DNA of 64,000 bases from contig CP071306.1 in NCBI GenBank assembly GCA_027563145.1, positions 1,054,001-1,118,000 on the forward strand, given 5' to 3'. A program made the translations under genes and the position numbers. Source of the stretch: Halocatena halophila. GTDB lineage: Archaea; Halobacteriota; Halobacteria; Halobacteriales; Haloarculaceae. The notes under the pieces are model-generated. The model had not been told where the DNA came from and ran no database searches. It saw only the letters and a list, made by a program, of their open reading frames with translations. Positions 17,468-27,043 of the stretch are shown piece after piece (positions within the stretch are counted from its first letter, which is position 1; the number at the start of each line of letters is the position of its first letter).

Positions 17468-18181
17468 TCACAATCGCCCGGCAAGGCGCTGGAGGTAGTC
17501 GAAGCCATTCTCCGTGAACGGCGATCCATGGCCCATACAGGCGACTTCGAACGGTGGACACCGTTGTGCCAGCGATTTTACGCTCTCGCGAACCTGACGC
17601 ATATCGTATGAATCTCCCCAGAACGGCGTCGTGAGTTCGCCGTCGGTCTCCCAAACCAGATCGCCAAGGAACGCGACGCCGGATTCGTGGACGTACACCA
17701 TATGCCCCGGATTGTGTCCTGGCGTCGCAAACGCTTCGAATCGGCCGATCCACTGTTCGTCAGTGACGCTGTGGAGATCAATCGATTTCGGGAGTGGGAA
17801 CAGCGTCCGTGTTGCCCGGTGGAACAGACCCTTGTGGTGAGAAAGCGGCGGCTGATACTCGCCTTCGGCCAGCTCGATTTCGGTGGCTCCCAGATACACC
17901 GGGCAGTCGACCGGGATGGAGTGGAGCCCACCGGTGTGGTCAAGGTCGTAATGTGTGAGTACAATTCGGTCGATCTCGCCGGTGTCATACCCAGCAGCTG
18001 CAATTTCACTGGCAAGCGATCGTCGATTCCATCGATAGCCGGTGTCAACGAGTGTCAGTTCACCTGCCGTTCGCTCACCGGTTTCCGGGTCGATTGCGTC
18101 GTCAATGAGATACGCGTTCGACCCGAACGGCTCGTGCCAGCCGAGTTCAAGCAACCAGAGATCCTCACGGAGCCGTCGCAT
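17468..18181 (-). CDS. Metallo-beta-lactamase fold hydrolase
   Basis: A 237-residue MBL-fold protein. The metal motif is LTHYDLDHTGG (H77-x-D79-x-D81-H82, so the usual second His is Asp), with later ligands in TPGHNPGHMVYV and FLGDLVW, and a terminal GHG. This is the glyoxalase II/lactonase-like branch; the substrate is not known. It lies 50 bases upstream of rqcH on the same strand and may be transcribed with it. Confidence 0.82.
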   Translation of the reverse strand: MRRLREDLWLLELGWHEPFGSNAYLIDDAIDPETGERTAGELTLVDTGYRWNRRSLASEIAAAGYDTGEIDRIVLTHYDLDHTGGLHSIPVDCPVYLGATEIELAEGEYQPPLSHHKGLFHRATRTLFPLPKSIDLHSVTDEQWIGRFEAFATPGHNPGHMVYVHESGVAFLGDLVWETDGELTTPFWGDSYDMRQVRESVKSLAQRCPPFEVACMGHGSPFTENGFDYLQRLAGRL

Positions 18182-18251
18182 CGTGGCTACCTACCAACGT
18201 TGTACGCTTAATCTTCACGGCAGTCACAACCCAACCGCCGGACCTGTTGGG

Positions 18252-19895
18252 TCACAGCTGCTTTGAGACGTACGGGCCGTCCTGGTAGTATCCTAGCTTC
18301 TCGCGGTAGTACTGGCGGACGCCAATACCGCTGATGACACTCAGCTTCTCGTATCCGGCATCGCGCGCCAGTCGTTCTGCGTGTTCAAGCAGCTTTGTTC
18401 CGTAGCCTTTGTGCTGAAAACCATCAGTTTCGTCCTGACCGAGTCCAACCTGTGAACCGTACACGTGGAGTTCGCGAACGATTGCTGCGCCTTCAAGTTC
18501 GGCTCTGGTAATTGCACCAGGGAATCGCAGTCTGCAAAATCCCACGAGTAGGTCCTTATCAGGGTCTTCGTAGCTGATGAACTGCTCAGTGCCGTCGGCG
18601 ACCTCGTAGGTCAGCACATCGCGTTCGACCGAGTCCGGTGTTTCATCGTTCATACCGACCTCGCGACACCGGATACAATCACACGTCCAGCCGTGCGCTT
18701 CCATCCGCTGGCGAGCGAGCTGTCTGAGATTGGACTTCCAGACACCTCCTTCGATGAAATCCGCGGGGATGTCGCGCTGGACACGCTGGAGACGGGTGTA
18801 CTTCGGGATCATCGATTTGATCTCGGCGACGATCTCCGCGGCTTCGTCGTTCGAAAGTGGCTCGTACTCATCGCGTCGCCACATGTCGTACGTGCGCGTT
18901 CCCTTGACGACGAGTGTGGGGTAGATCTTCAGATAGTCCGGACGCCAGGCCGGGTCCTCGAACAGCTGGCGGAAGTCCTCAAGACACATGTCACTCGTCA
19001 TACCGGGTTGTCCGGGCATCATGTGAAAGCCGACCTTGAACCCAGAGTTGCGCAGCCGTCGATTGGCATCGATCGACGCCTGAATGCCGTGTCCGCGGTG
19101 CATCTCCCGGTTGATCCGCTCGTAGGTCGTCTGCACGCCGAGTTCGACTTTCGTCGCGCCGAGATCGAGCATGCGATCGATCTGCTCGGGGTCACACCAG
19201 TCGGGTTTCGTCTCGAACGTTGTGGCCACATTGCGCACGTCTGCGGTTTCGTTCGCCGCGATCACGTCTTCGAGATACTCGAAGTCGTACGACTCCTGGG
19301 CGAAGCTCTCGTCTTCGGCCGGTTCTGGCTCCTTATTCACGTCGTACTCGTTCATCGCCTGGAGTGCGCGCTTGACGAACCACTCCTGGTAATCGTGCGA
19401 TCTGGCCGTCATCGTGCCGCCCATCAGAATCAGCTCGGCCTTTTCAACCGGATGGCCGATCTTCCGGAGCTGTTCGAGCCGAAGTGTCACTTGGCCATAT
19501 GGATCGTAGTCGTTTTGCACGCCGCGGGCCGCCGCCGGTTCGTGGCCGGTGTAGCTCTGTGCGGAGGAAAACTCCGAAGCTGGCCCACCAGGACAGTAGA
19601 GACACTTGCCATGCGGGCACATGTGCGGTGAGGTCATGATCGCGATCGGTGACACACCCGATTGCGTCCGAACCGGCTTGCGCCGAAGCACCGGCTCAAG
19701 CTCGTCTCGCAGCTCGGGGCCCCCAAAGTCGAGCAGTTCGGAGTTTTTCGGCACTTTCGGCGAGGAAAACTCCGAGCAGACCTCGAGTTTCGCGTCTTCG
19801 AGATCGTCGCGTCCAATCGACCCATCGAGTATCCGATCGATCAGCGTCTCACAGACCCGCTCGAAGGCGTCGGTTTCGGTCGGGTGTGTACTCAT
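18252..19895 (-). CDS. elp3: tRNA uridine-34 carboxymethylation enzyme Elp3
   Basis: A 547-residue protein with a radical SAM domain fused to a C-terminal GNAT acetyltransferase domain. The cluster motif CPHGKCLYC has C93, C98 and C101 (CX4CX2C), followed by PGGP. The GNAT part (about 440-547) contains ELHVYGSQVGLG and HKGYGTKLLEHAE for acetyl-CoA binding. Archaeal Elp3 acts alone to make carboxymethyluridine at wobble position 34 of some tRNAs. Length and order match archaeal Elp3. Confidence 0.95.
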   Translation of the reverse strand: MSTHPTETDAFERVCETLIDRILDGSIGRDDLEDAKLEVCSEFSSPKVPKNSELLDFGGPELRDELEPVLRRKPVRTQSGVSPIAIMTSPHMCPHGKCLYCPGGPASEFSSAQSYTGHEPAAARGVQNDYDPYGQVTLRLEQLRKIGHPVEKAELILMGGTMTARSHDYQEWFVKRALQAMNEYDVNKEPEPAEDESFAQESYDFEYLEDVIAANETADVRNVATTFETKPDWCDPEQIDRMLDLGATKVELGVQTTYERINREMHRGHGIQASIDANRRLRNSGFKVGFHMMPGQPGMTSDMCLEDFRQLFEDPAWRPDYLKIYPTLVVKGTRTYDMWRRDEYEPLSNDEAAEIVAEIKSMIPKYTRLQRVQRDIPADFIEGGVWKSNLRQLARQRMEAHGWTCDCIRCREVGMNDETPDSVERDVLTYEVADGTEQFISYEDPDKDLLVGFCRLRFPGAITRAELEGAAIVRELHVYGSQVGLGQDETDGFQHKGYGTKLLEHAERLARDAGYEKLSVISGIGVRQYYREKLGYYQDGPYVSKQL

Positions 19896-19991
19896 CTATG
19901 AACAGTGTCGCGATCCAGCAATAAGAGGTTGCGGTTGCACGACTGACGGATTTCCCAACAGTTATCTCAGTATCAACTGTTTCGCACAACT

Positions 19992-20594
19992 ATGGTCGAT
20001 ACTCGGTTCGCAGTTCTCGCGCTGGTCGGACTGTTGCTGGTCGCAGGCTGTTCTGCGCCATCGACTGGTCCGGAGAACGACGCCGGCACCAGCACGCCAG
20101 CATCACAAACAGAAACGGCGACATCTACTGCCACCGCTACGCCCTCACCCACAGAGAGCACGTTCGTCATGACGGCACCCGGTGAGGAATCGAGCAAGTG
20201 GACGGAACCGAAGCCACCGAAAGATCCCGAAGACAAACGGCAGGATCGAATCTCCAAAGTGGAGTTCGTCAACACAGAGGCCGCGGGTGACGGAGCGGTC
20301 TCGAATTTCGACCTTGAGGTGACGGCAGACACGATGATGAAAGATGTCGATCCCACGCCGGATGTCGACGGTGAGCCCTACTTTACGGTCGTGGTCAACG
20401 GACAGCTCATCGATCGTGAAGCGGTGAACATGCGAGAGGATGGAACATTTGTCCTGACGATACACAGCGGTGCACTCGGACAGTTCGATGCTGGCACGCT
20501 TGACGTTCGCGTGACGATGTACGATGTCGATCACTATCACGACGATCGCTACGATGTGTGGGACGGATCGGTCGATTTCCAACCGGCAGAGTAA
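19992..20594 (+). CDS. Hypothetical lipoprotein
   Basis: A 200-residue exported protein. The N-terminus FAVLALVGLLLVAGCS carries a lipobox ending at Cys20, followed by a Thr/Ser/Pro-rich tether of about 45 residues typical of haloarchaeal surface lipoproteins. The C-terminal part looks like a small beta-sandwich, with no catalytic motif visible. It should sit on the outer face of the membrane. The signal lacks an obvious twin-arginine pair (only one Arg before the core). Function unknown. Confidence 0.7.
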   Translation: MVDTRFAVLALVGLLLVAGCSAPSTGPENDAGTSTPASQTETATSTATATPSPTESTFVMTAPGEESSKWTEPKPPKDPEDKRQDRISKVEFVNTEAAGDGAVSNFDLEVTADTMMKDVDPTPDVDGEPYFTVVVNGQLIDREAVNMREDGTFVLTIHSGALGQFDAGTLDVRVTMYDVDHYHDDRYDVWDGSVDFQPAE

Positions 20595-20950
20595 TCGACT
20601 GTTTCAGCGGGTTCGGTGATTGTTCTCCGTCGTGGTGCGGTCAAACCGCGGTAAATGATTAGGAGAGAAAGATACGAGACTGTAGCTACTGGGCACGGAT
20701 GCGAAGATATCAATTCCGTGTGGTTTTCTCTTGGAACTTGAGTCACCATCCTCAGCGAGCGCCGGCCGAGGAGAAATACGCGAGCATGGTGAGGATACTG
20801 CGTTTACCAGAAGCCTCCAGCTTTTGAGTAGAGTGCGATCCGGGTATAGTATCAACAGCCCAAACGCCAGCCGGTAGGCAGACTGTCCAGTTGCCACCGG
20901 GAGAATAAATATCCAAACGGATTGATGACCGAAAAGTGGACACCGAACGT
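20595..20950. other. Intergenic region without a convincing gene
   Basis: 356 bases between the lipoprotein and the DHH protein, which converge here. Open frames on the minus strand are short, overlap one another and lack haloarchaeal amino-acid bias. No hairpin with a T-run or tRNA is seen. Confidence 0.5.
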
Positions 20951-23083
20951 TCAGTTCGCTTGTGGTGCCTGCAGCGTCGCGGTGATCGCATCGAAGACGT
21001 GCGCTTCGATCGCGGTCCGCTCGCCGACAACGAAACCGATGCGGTTGTTGCCATCGCGTGCGGTTACGCCCGCGTTTGGAACGGTCTCGTCGAGATACTC
21101 GACAACGGCCTGGAGATCGACTGGCGTCGTCGAGCGAATGGCGATCTCGTCTTCGTCAACGCCGATCGTGACAAAGGTTCCATCCCGGTTACGCCGGTGG
21201 ATTTCATCGAGTAAGAGCTCCGTCGATGGGAAATCGAACCGGTGTGTGAAGGCGTCCGTATCGAGTACCGCAAACGCGACACCATTCTCTGCCGTTCGAT
21301 CGAGGTTCGCCTCTGCGGTTTCGAGCTCCGTATCGAGCTTTTCACGGAACTGTTCGCTGACCTGCTCGATCAGGCCTTCAGAGACGGATTGATCGAACAG
21401 CAGGTCGCCGATCAGCTCGCGTTTGCCGTCGTAGGACTGGTAGTAGGCCTGCAGGGCGATCGATTCACGGAGCTGATCGATCTCGGTCTGCTCGTAGCCA
21501 AATGGGCCTCGTTCTGCGAGATCTGCATACACTGCTGGAGGCGTCTCCCAGAAGCTCGCTGCCGGGAGATGGCCGAGATCGGAACGGACATCTGGTGAGA
21601 CGTGAACGGCAACGCCACTGGCGAGTGCCGTCGTGCTCGTTTCGGAGTGCTCACCAGCAAGCCTCGGATTGATCAGCACTTCGATTGCGTCTCCGATGGT
21701 CGCCTCACCGGGCCCATCGTCGATGACGATCACGTCGACATCGTACAGTTCGAGCAGCTCGAGTCCGTCAAGCGAATCCGTCGTGCTCCCGGTCGCCACG
21801 AACACGAACAGCGGTGGCTGCTGGGAATGTCGGTCCTGAGAGGACAACAGTGACGTGACATCGTTCGTCGCGTCGTCCATGTCGTACGCTCCCTGGAGCG
21901 GCCGCCGATCGAAGAGATGGTAGATGGCATCGCCACCAACGTGTTCGTCCTCAATTCGAGGTTCAACCGCGTGCTCAATCGCCGCGCCGGCGAGATAGCC
22001 ATCAACAGTCGTTTCGTGGCGGACAACAATCGGCCGAGATTCGATCACTGCCCGGCGGATTTTCGTTGCAGCGGTGCGAATCCCATCGAGAACGGCCTCA
22101 ACAGCTGGATCGTTGGCCAGCGGTTCGACGTCGTCCACGGCAGCCTCAGCCTGAATTGCGTCGTCCATCCGGGACGCCACACTCGATGCGCCGTCGTCGG
22201 AGAGGGCTTCGAGGGCTTCGGTCTCAATCTGGAGTTCGCCGCGTCGTTCTCGCACTTCACCCGTGAGCCGGACGTAATCGCCGGATTCGATCTCTGGATA
22301 CGCACGAACGCCGGCACCGTCGAACGCCGCACAGTCGACCGTAGCAGTTTCGTCCTGAATCGAAAAGACCGTTGGACCGCTTGTCTGTCGAACATCCGTG
22401 ACGACGCCTTCGAGCCGGACGACATCGCCGATCTGCTCGGAAAGGCCGCCGATCGATGCGCGCTGGAGATCACCCGTTGGCTGGCCGGCGTCGGGTGCTG
22501 TCTCCGTCACTGATTCAGATTTGGATTCGGATTCTGTCGATTGCGGGTGGTCGGATTCAATCGAAGGTTTTTGCTCTTGTTCTGTTGTCGAAGACTGTGC
22601 AGTCTCAGTTCTTGGTTGCTGCTCGGTATCGGTCGTTTGTGGCTGTTCCGTGTCGGTCGTCTGTGACTCCACATCGTGAGCGTCGTCGGTTGCAACAGCC
22701 ACGTCGGATTCATCAAGCGTGTCCTCGGGGTCGTGGACGTACTGCCCACGGAATTCGCGCAGTGAATCGCGAAGTGACCAGCCGAGATCGACGTTGCCGT
22801 TGTCTCTAACGTTTGTCACCTGGACGAACACGTCGTCGCCTTCGTCCCAGTTGAGACTCTCGAGACGCCGTGGAATTTCGCTTCGATGGAGAAGACCGGT
22901 AACGTGGTCTCCGAGATTGACGAAAATGCCGAAATCTGCGTAGCCATCGACAGTACCGCGATAATAACAGTCAACGATGAGTTGGTCGGGTCGCGTCCCG
23001 GTGAAATCGAGGACGACATCCTCCTTGTGGAGATTGCCGATTTGACCCTCCAAGGAGTCACCGGTGACGATCTGCTCGCTCAT
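20951..23083 (-). CDS. DHH family phosphoesterase with S1 and OB domains (RecJ-like)
   Basis: A 710-residue protein. In order: an N-terminal segment, an S1 RNA-binding domain (about 38-105, YYRGTVDGYADFGIFVNLGD opening it), a low-complexity Thr/Gln/Glu/Ser linker (about 118-200), an OB-fold nucleic-acid domain (about 215-290), then a DHH/DHHA1 module related to RecJ and archaeal GAN nuclease/Cdc45. The canonical DHH tripeptide is not visible; motifs such as VRHETTVDGYLAGAAIEHA and VIVIDDGPGEA stand in for the phosphoesterase motifs, so activity is uncertain. A role in DNA replication, repair or RNA turnover is inferred from the family. Confidence 0.8.
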   Translation of the reverse strand: MSEQIVTGDSLEGQIGNLHKEDVVLDFTGTRPDQLIVDCYYRGTVDGYADFGIFVNLGDHVTGLLHRSEIPRRLESLNWDEGDDVFVQVTNVRDNGNVDLGWSLRDSLREFRGQYVHDPEDTLDESDVAVATDDAHDVESQTTDTEQPQTTDTEQQPRTETAQSSTTEQEQKPSIESDHPQSTESESKSESVTETAPDAGQPTGDLQRASIGGLSEQIGDVVRLEGVVTDVRQTSGPTVFSIQDETATVDCAAFDGAGVRAYPEIESGDYVRLTGEVRERRGELQIETEALEALSDDGASSVASRMDDAIQAEAAVDDVEPLANDPAVEAVLDGIRTAATKIRRAVIESRPIVVRHETTVDGYLAGAAIEHAVEPRIEDEHVGGDAIYHLFDRRPLQGAYDMDDATNDVTSLLSSQDRHSQQPPLFVFVATGSTTDSLDGLELLELYDVDVIVIDDGPGEATIGDAIEVLINPRLAGEHSETSTTALASGVAVHVSPDVRSDLGHLPAASFWETPPAVYADLAERGPFGYEQTEIDQLRESIALQAYYQSYDGKRELIGDLLFDQSVSEGLIEQVSEQFREKLDTELETAEANLDRTAENGVAFAVLDTDAFTHRFDFPSTELLLDEIHRRNRDGTFVTIGVDEDEIAIRSTTPVDLQAVVEYLDETVPNAGVTARDGNNRIGFVVGERTAIEAHVFDAITATLQAPQAN

Positions 23084-23190
23084 ATGAATACGAGCCGGTC
23101 CGGCTTGAAACGGTTGTCGGAATCACTCGCGGTACATCGACAGACGACACCATGTTGCACAGTACCCAACCGCTGAACCAAGCCAGTCCG

Positions 23191-23805
23191 TTACAGAATC
23201 GCCATGATCGCCGTTCTCGCGCCAAACACGTAGCCAAAGAGAATCACTGCCGGCACGAGTGCACTGATGGTGGCCCGAGCGATCGACGTCTCGTGGACGA
23301 TCGCCGTTCCGTACACTAACAACACTGCGCCGTAGCTCGTCGCGAGCACCCAGATGAGCGCACCCATCGTTGCGAGAACGCCTTCTGTGGTGGCGACGAG
23401 GACGGCACAGACGCCGGTCACTGCACACGGGGCGATCGCGTAGGCGATCAGCTGGACGGTCTGTGAGACACCGGCGCGATCGGGTTCGACGGCCAACAGG
23501 CCGACCGTTTCGAGCGCCGCCACGAGATGGAGGCCAACAGGAGTGACGAAAACGGCGATCAACAGGAGCACCAGTAATCCTTCGAGGACCTTCGCGTCGA
23601 GTGAGCCCCCCGAATCGGCGAGCACTCGCGGCAGCGCAGCGATAAGCGAGACGGTGATGGCGAACGTGAGCCCCGGTGCCTGATCACCGGTTGAGATCGC
23701 GCTCGTGAAAAATTCACGGGGAGCGAACAGTACCCGGGCCCAGGCCGTAATCGTGCCGGCAACCCCACGTTCGCGGCCGCCGCTCGCATCGATCCACGTA
23801 GTCAC
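23191..23805 (-). CDS. Yip1 domain membrane protein
   Basis: A 204-residue protein with five predicted membrane helices after an amphipathic N-terminus that contains ARVLFAPREFF, the usual Yip1-type entry segment. YIP1-domain proteins in haloarchaea are of unknown function. It precedes the DHH gene's direction in tandem (same strand, 107 bases upstream), but there is no functional connection that I can see. Confidence 0.7.
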   Translation of the reverse strand: MTTWIDASGGRERGVAGTITAWARVLFAPREFFTSAISTGDQAPGLTFAITVSLIAALPRVLADSGGSLDAKVLEGLLVLLLIAVFVTPVGLHLVAALETVGLLAVEPDRAGVSQTVQLIAYAIAPCAVTGVCAVLVATTEGVLATMGALIWVLATSYGAVLLVYGTAIVHETSIARATISALVPAVILFGYVFGARTAIMAIL

Positions 23806-23998
23806 TGTCAGTGGATTGGTGAGGGCGGAAAATGAGCGTTCCTGTTTGTGGGCTCTCGTGTCTATCCACTCAGTCGTCAGCGCTCCCTGCGGAAGGGGGC
23901 TTAGCGCCTACACTTCCGCTAATAATACTATAAATTTTTGGCCCTGTTGAAACCTTATCAGTTCGACACAGTTCCTACTGAAACAGCCGGTGGTTTGG

Positions 23999-24553
23999 TC
24001 ATCGGAGGCTATAGTCAACCAGGACGGAGCCGTCGTCGAAACGACGTGTCGTGTCGAGAGTGAGATCGACCCGAACAGCGTCGGGGAGGGCTCGGGTTCC
24101 CCCACCGACGATCGTCGGGAGCACGCGCAGTACATACCGGTCGACCAGACCTGCCCGAATGGCTTCGCCAGCGAGGCCGGCACCACCGATTTGCAGGTCC
24201 CGCTCTGCGGTGTCTTTCATGGCCTGTACCTCCTCGGGATCGAACGTCCGCTCCAGGCGGGTTCGCGGTTCCGGCACGGTGTCCAGGGTGGTTGAGTAGA
24301 CGACTTTGTCGGTATCTCGCCACGCCTCGGCGAACTCGCGTTCTACCGCGGAAAGGTCGTTGAGGACTACTGTGTCCCATACCCGCATCGTCTCATACAT
24401 GCGACGGCCACAAAGGAAGGTGGCGACCGATCGTTGGAGATCGTTGAAGAAGGCATGCGCGTCCTCGGATGGCTCTGACCAGTCGAAGTTACCGTTTTCG
24501 TCGGCGATGTACCCATCAAGTGATGCGTTGATGCAGAAGATGAGATTGGCCAT
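23999..24553 (-). CDS. Dihydrofolate reductase family protein (RibD C-terminal type)
   Basis: A 184-residue reductase-fold protein starting MANLIFCINASLDGYIAD, the classic entry of the RibD C-terminal/DHFR-like family. The NADPH-binding part contains FLCGRRMYETM and IGGAGLAGEAIRAGLVD; the C-terminus is HLP-type 'VLPTIVGGGTRALPD'. The substrate is unknown; few of these proteins reduce dihydrofolate. The ATG at 24553 is preferred to an upstream extension that is not family-like. A fragment of a related sequence occurs at 42715-42856. Confidence 0.82.
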   Translation of the reverse strand: MANLIFCINASLDGYIADENGNFDWSEPSEDAHAFFNDLQRSVATFLCGRRMYETMRVWDTVVLNDLSAVEREFAEAWRDTDKVVYSTTLDTVPEPRTRLERTFDPEEVQAMKDTAERDLQIGGAGLAGEAIRAGLVDRYVLRVLPTIVGGGTRALPDAVRVDLTLDTTRRFDDGSVLVDYSLR

Positions 24554-24697
24554 GGGATCCGCTTGGTTGTCGCGCGTATTAACTATCGGCAGCAGACGTG
24601 GTAAAAACTGATCACGCACTATCCATCTTCGTAGTACACCTTCTCGAAGGTGATTCCAGTGTGAAAGCCCAATCAGTGTGAACAGCAGAACGAGCGG

Positions 24698-25276
24698 TTA
24701 GTCCTCTGCGCCGACGTTCTCGGTGCTTGCCACGGTGTGTTGTTCCGGTTCGATCGTTGCGTACTCGACGGCCCGCTGTCCAAGCGTCACAACACGGTCT
24801 TCGATGTCAGGATCGACAAACGCACCGTCATCAATCTGACTGTTCACGGATGGAATTGCCACCTGGTGTGGTATCACCCAGGCGTTCAGCGACCGACACA
24901 CCGATCGTAGATGGTTCAGCGTCGGGACCGGGAACGAACCACCAGAAACGGCCAGCAGCCCAACGGTCGTGTTTTCGAACTCGTCGAAGCCACAGTAATC
25001 CAGCGCGTTCTTCAGGGCACCCGAGTACGAGCCGTGATACATCGGGGAACCAAGAATGACGGCATCAGCCGCTCGGACCGAGGATCTGAGCGCCACAGCG
25101 TCGCCGGCATCACTGTTGTCGGCGTTGAACACCGGCAGTTCCATCGTTTCGAGATCGATGAACTCCGTCGATCCATCCATCGATCTGACCGTCGTCAGTG
25201 CTCGTTCGAGTGCAATCCGCGTGTAGCTGTCAGCTCGGAGGCTGCCACAGACCGCAACGACGTGGGGAGCAGTCAT
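24698..25276 (-). CDS. NADPH-dependent FMN reductase family protein
   Basis: A 192-residue flavodoxin-fold protein. The phosphate-binding loop is GSLRADSYTR (about 11-20), and the isoalloxazine loop is GSPMYHGSYSGALKNALD (about 77-94). Such proteins use NAD(P)H to reduce FMN, quinones, chromate or azo compounds. It is followed on the same strand, 144 bases on, by the RibD-like reductase. The promoter probably lies in the 63-base gap shared with mutY upstream. Confidence 0.85.
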   Translation of the reverse strand: MTAPHVVAVCGSLRADSYTRIALERALTTVRSMDGSTEFIDLETMELPVFNADNSDAGDAVALRSSVRAADAVILGSPMYHGSYSGALKNALDYCGFDEFENTTVGLLAVSGGSFPVPTLNHLRSVCRSLNAWVIPHQVAIPSVNSQIDDGAFVDPDIEDRVVTLGQRAVEYATIEPEQHTVASTENVGAED

Positions 25277-25339
25277 GAGAGAAACACATCTCTGTGTGTG
25301 AAAAACATTCCGAATGTCGATATCGAGAGGGTTCGGCTT

Positions 25340-26239
25340 CTACCGTCGAAGCCGGACGGTTGCATCCTCGAGTTCGACGAGATCGTCGGCGGCCAGATCC
25401 GAGCAGAGATCCCTGAGCCACTCGCGGCCATGGGTGCCAGCAGGCGTATAGTCAACACGCACGCGTGGCCCGAGCCGATCGAGTTCGAGTTCGTCGTGCT
25501 CGGAGAGCACGCTAATCACCCGTCCCCGGAGCTGTCTCCGACTTCCCTCGAAGCTGGGCTGGGTCGGAACGTCTGGCGCGGTGAAATCACCGCTCTGATA
25601 GGCATCACAATGGTCGCGCCACGGACAGCCAGCAGCCTCACAGCGGGGTGTTTTCTGACAGGCAACGGCGCCGAGTTCCATGATCGCGTTGTTCCAGACG
25701 CGTGAGTTCTCATCGGGCATGCACTCGTTTGCGACCGACTCGAACGCCGCGTCGTCGTCTTCGATATCGAACAGCCGATAGTAGACCCGCTTGACGTTCG
25801 TGTCGACGACTGCGTTTCCGTTGTTGAACGCAAAGCTCGCGACGGCGTTGGCCGTGTAGGGTCCGACACCCTGGAGCTCCTGGAGGGTTGCTGGATCCTG
25901 GGGAAACGCTCCGTCGAACTCCGAGCAGACCTGATTGGCAGCCGTGTGGAGATACTTCGCCCGGTTGTTGTATCCAAGGCTGTGGTTCGACCAGAAGCCG
26001 ACCACGGCCGCCTGATCGACCGCCGCAAGCGCATCCACCGTGGGCCAGCGCTCTAGGAAGTCATGATAGGCAGCCTCTACCCGATCCAGCTGTGTCTGCT
26101 GGCTCATCACCTCCGAGATCAGAATGGGATACGGCTCGGTGGTCTCTCGCCAGGGATACGATCGGTGGTCGGACTCATACCACGCGATGAGCGACGAACG
26201 AAGGGATGCGAGCCCGTTCGATGTGAGCGCCTCGGCCAT
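25340..26239 (-). CDS. mutY: A/G-specific adenine DNA glycosylase MutY
   Basis: A 299-residue HhH-GPD glycosylase that removes adenine mispaired with 8-oxoguanine. Seen are the catalytic Glu in LISEVMSQQT, the hairpin LQGVGPYTANAVASFA, the catalytic Asp in VVDTNVKRV, and a 4Fe-4S set CQKTPRCEAAGCPWRDHC (spacing 5-4-5 rather than the bacterial 6-2-5). The MutT-like 8-oxoG recognition domain is missing or very short: only about 85 residues follow the cluster. The start MAEALTSNGLASLRS at 26239 is favoured. It is divergent from tenA. Confidence 0.87.
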   Translation of the reverse strand: MAEALTSNGLASLRSSLIAWYESDHRSYPWRETTEPYPILISEVMSQQTQLDRVEAAYHDFLERWPTVDALAAVDQAAVVGFWSNHSLGYNNRAKYLHTAANQVCSEFDGAFPQDPATLQELQGVGPYTANAVASFAFNNGNAVVDTNVKRVYYRLFDIEDDDAAFESVANECMPDENSRVWNNAIMELGAVACQKTPRCEAAGCPWRDHCDAYQSGDFTAPDVPTQPSFEGSRRQLRGRVISVLSEHDELELDRLGPRVRVDYTPAGTHGREWLRDLCSDLAADDLVELEDATVRLRR

Positions 26240-26331
26240 CGACCGATGACTCCGCGACCGATCCGCTTGAACGTGGCGTTCTGGAACCACGATCAGTACG
26301 CTAATGGCTGTACTCCCCCCACCAGTCGAAT

Positions 26332-26994
26332 ATGTCGTTCACGGACGAACTCAAACCGATTGCCGAGCCGATCTGGGAGGCAACGCTCGAACACCCGATG
26401 GTCAGCCAGCTCGGCGAGGGAACGCTTGAGCAGTCGCCGTTCGAACAGTGGGTACGGCAGGATTATGTCTTCTTGATCGATTACAGCCGCGTGTTTGCGT
26501 TGGGGGCGGCGAGCGCGCCGGATCTCGAGCGGATGGGTCGGTTTGCAACGCTCCTTGAATCGACAGTCAACACGGAGATGGATCTGCACCGCTCGTACGC
26601 AGAGGAGTTTGGCATTACCGAATCCGAACTGGAAGCGACGGTGAAATCACCCACAACGCAGGCGTACACTGACTTTCTCGTTCGGTGTGCCCACGAGGGA
26701 TTCGGTGCGACGGTTGTCTCGCTATTGCCGTGTATGTGGGGCTTCAACGTCACCGCGAAACGGCTTGCCGAGTCCGGGCTGCCCGACCATTCGGGCTACC
26801 GACAGTGGATCGAACTGTACGCCGGCGACGAGTTCACCGAGCTGACCGAGTGGTGTAAAAATCTCGCCGATGATGTTGGTGCGACGGCGACTCCCAGCGA
26901 GCAAAATCGTTATGAGGAGCTGTTTCAGACCTCCGCACAATATGAGTATCTGTTCTGGGACGGTGCCTGGAACGAGGAGTCCTGGCCAGTGTAA
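26332..26994 (+). CDS. tenA: TenA family protein (thiaminase II / aminopyrimidine salvage)
   Basis: A 220-residue all-helical protein. The catalytic Cys is C134 (LLPCMWGF) and the partner Glu is E205 (YEYLFWD), matching the Cys135/Glu205 arrangement of Bacillus subtilis TenA; this is the Cys-containing class. It would hydrolyse aminopyrimidine thiamin breakdown products to HMP for thiamin salvage. No TPP riboswitch or thiamin gene lies next to it. It is divergent from mutY. Confidence 0.9.
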   Translation: MSFTDELKPIAEPIWEATLEHPMVSQLGEGTLEQSPFEQWVRQDYVFLIDYSRVFALGAASAPDLERMGRFATLLESTVNTEMDLHRSYAEEFGITESELEATVKSPTTQAYTDFLVRCAHEGFGATVVSLLPCMWGFNVTAKRLAESGLPDHSGYRQWIELYAGDEFTELTEWCKNLADDVGATATPSEQNRYEELFQTSAQYEYLFWDGAWNEESWPV

Positions 26995-27043
26995 CGTCCG
27001 TCTCGCAACCCCTTTTTTCGCCGACGCCGTTAGTCGGCTATCG

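Noticed and set aside
20604..20897. 97-residue minus-strand frame in the gap before the DHH gene
   Set aside because: It lacks acidic bias, overlaps another short frame, and shows no motif.
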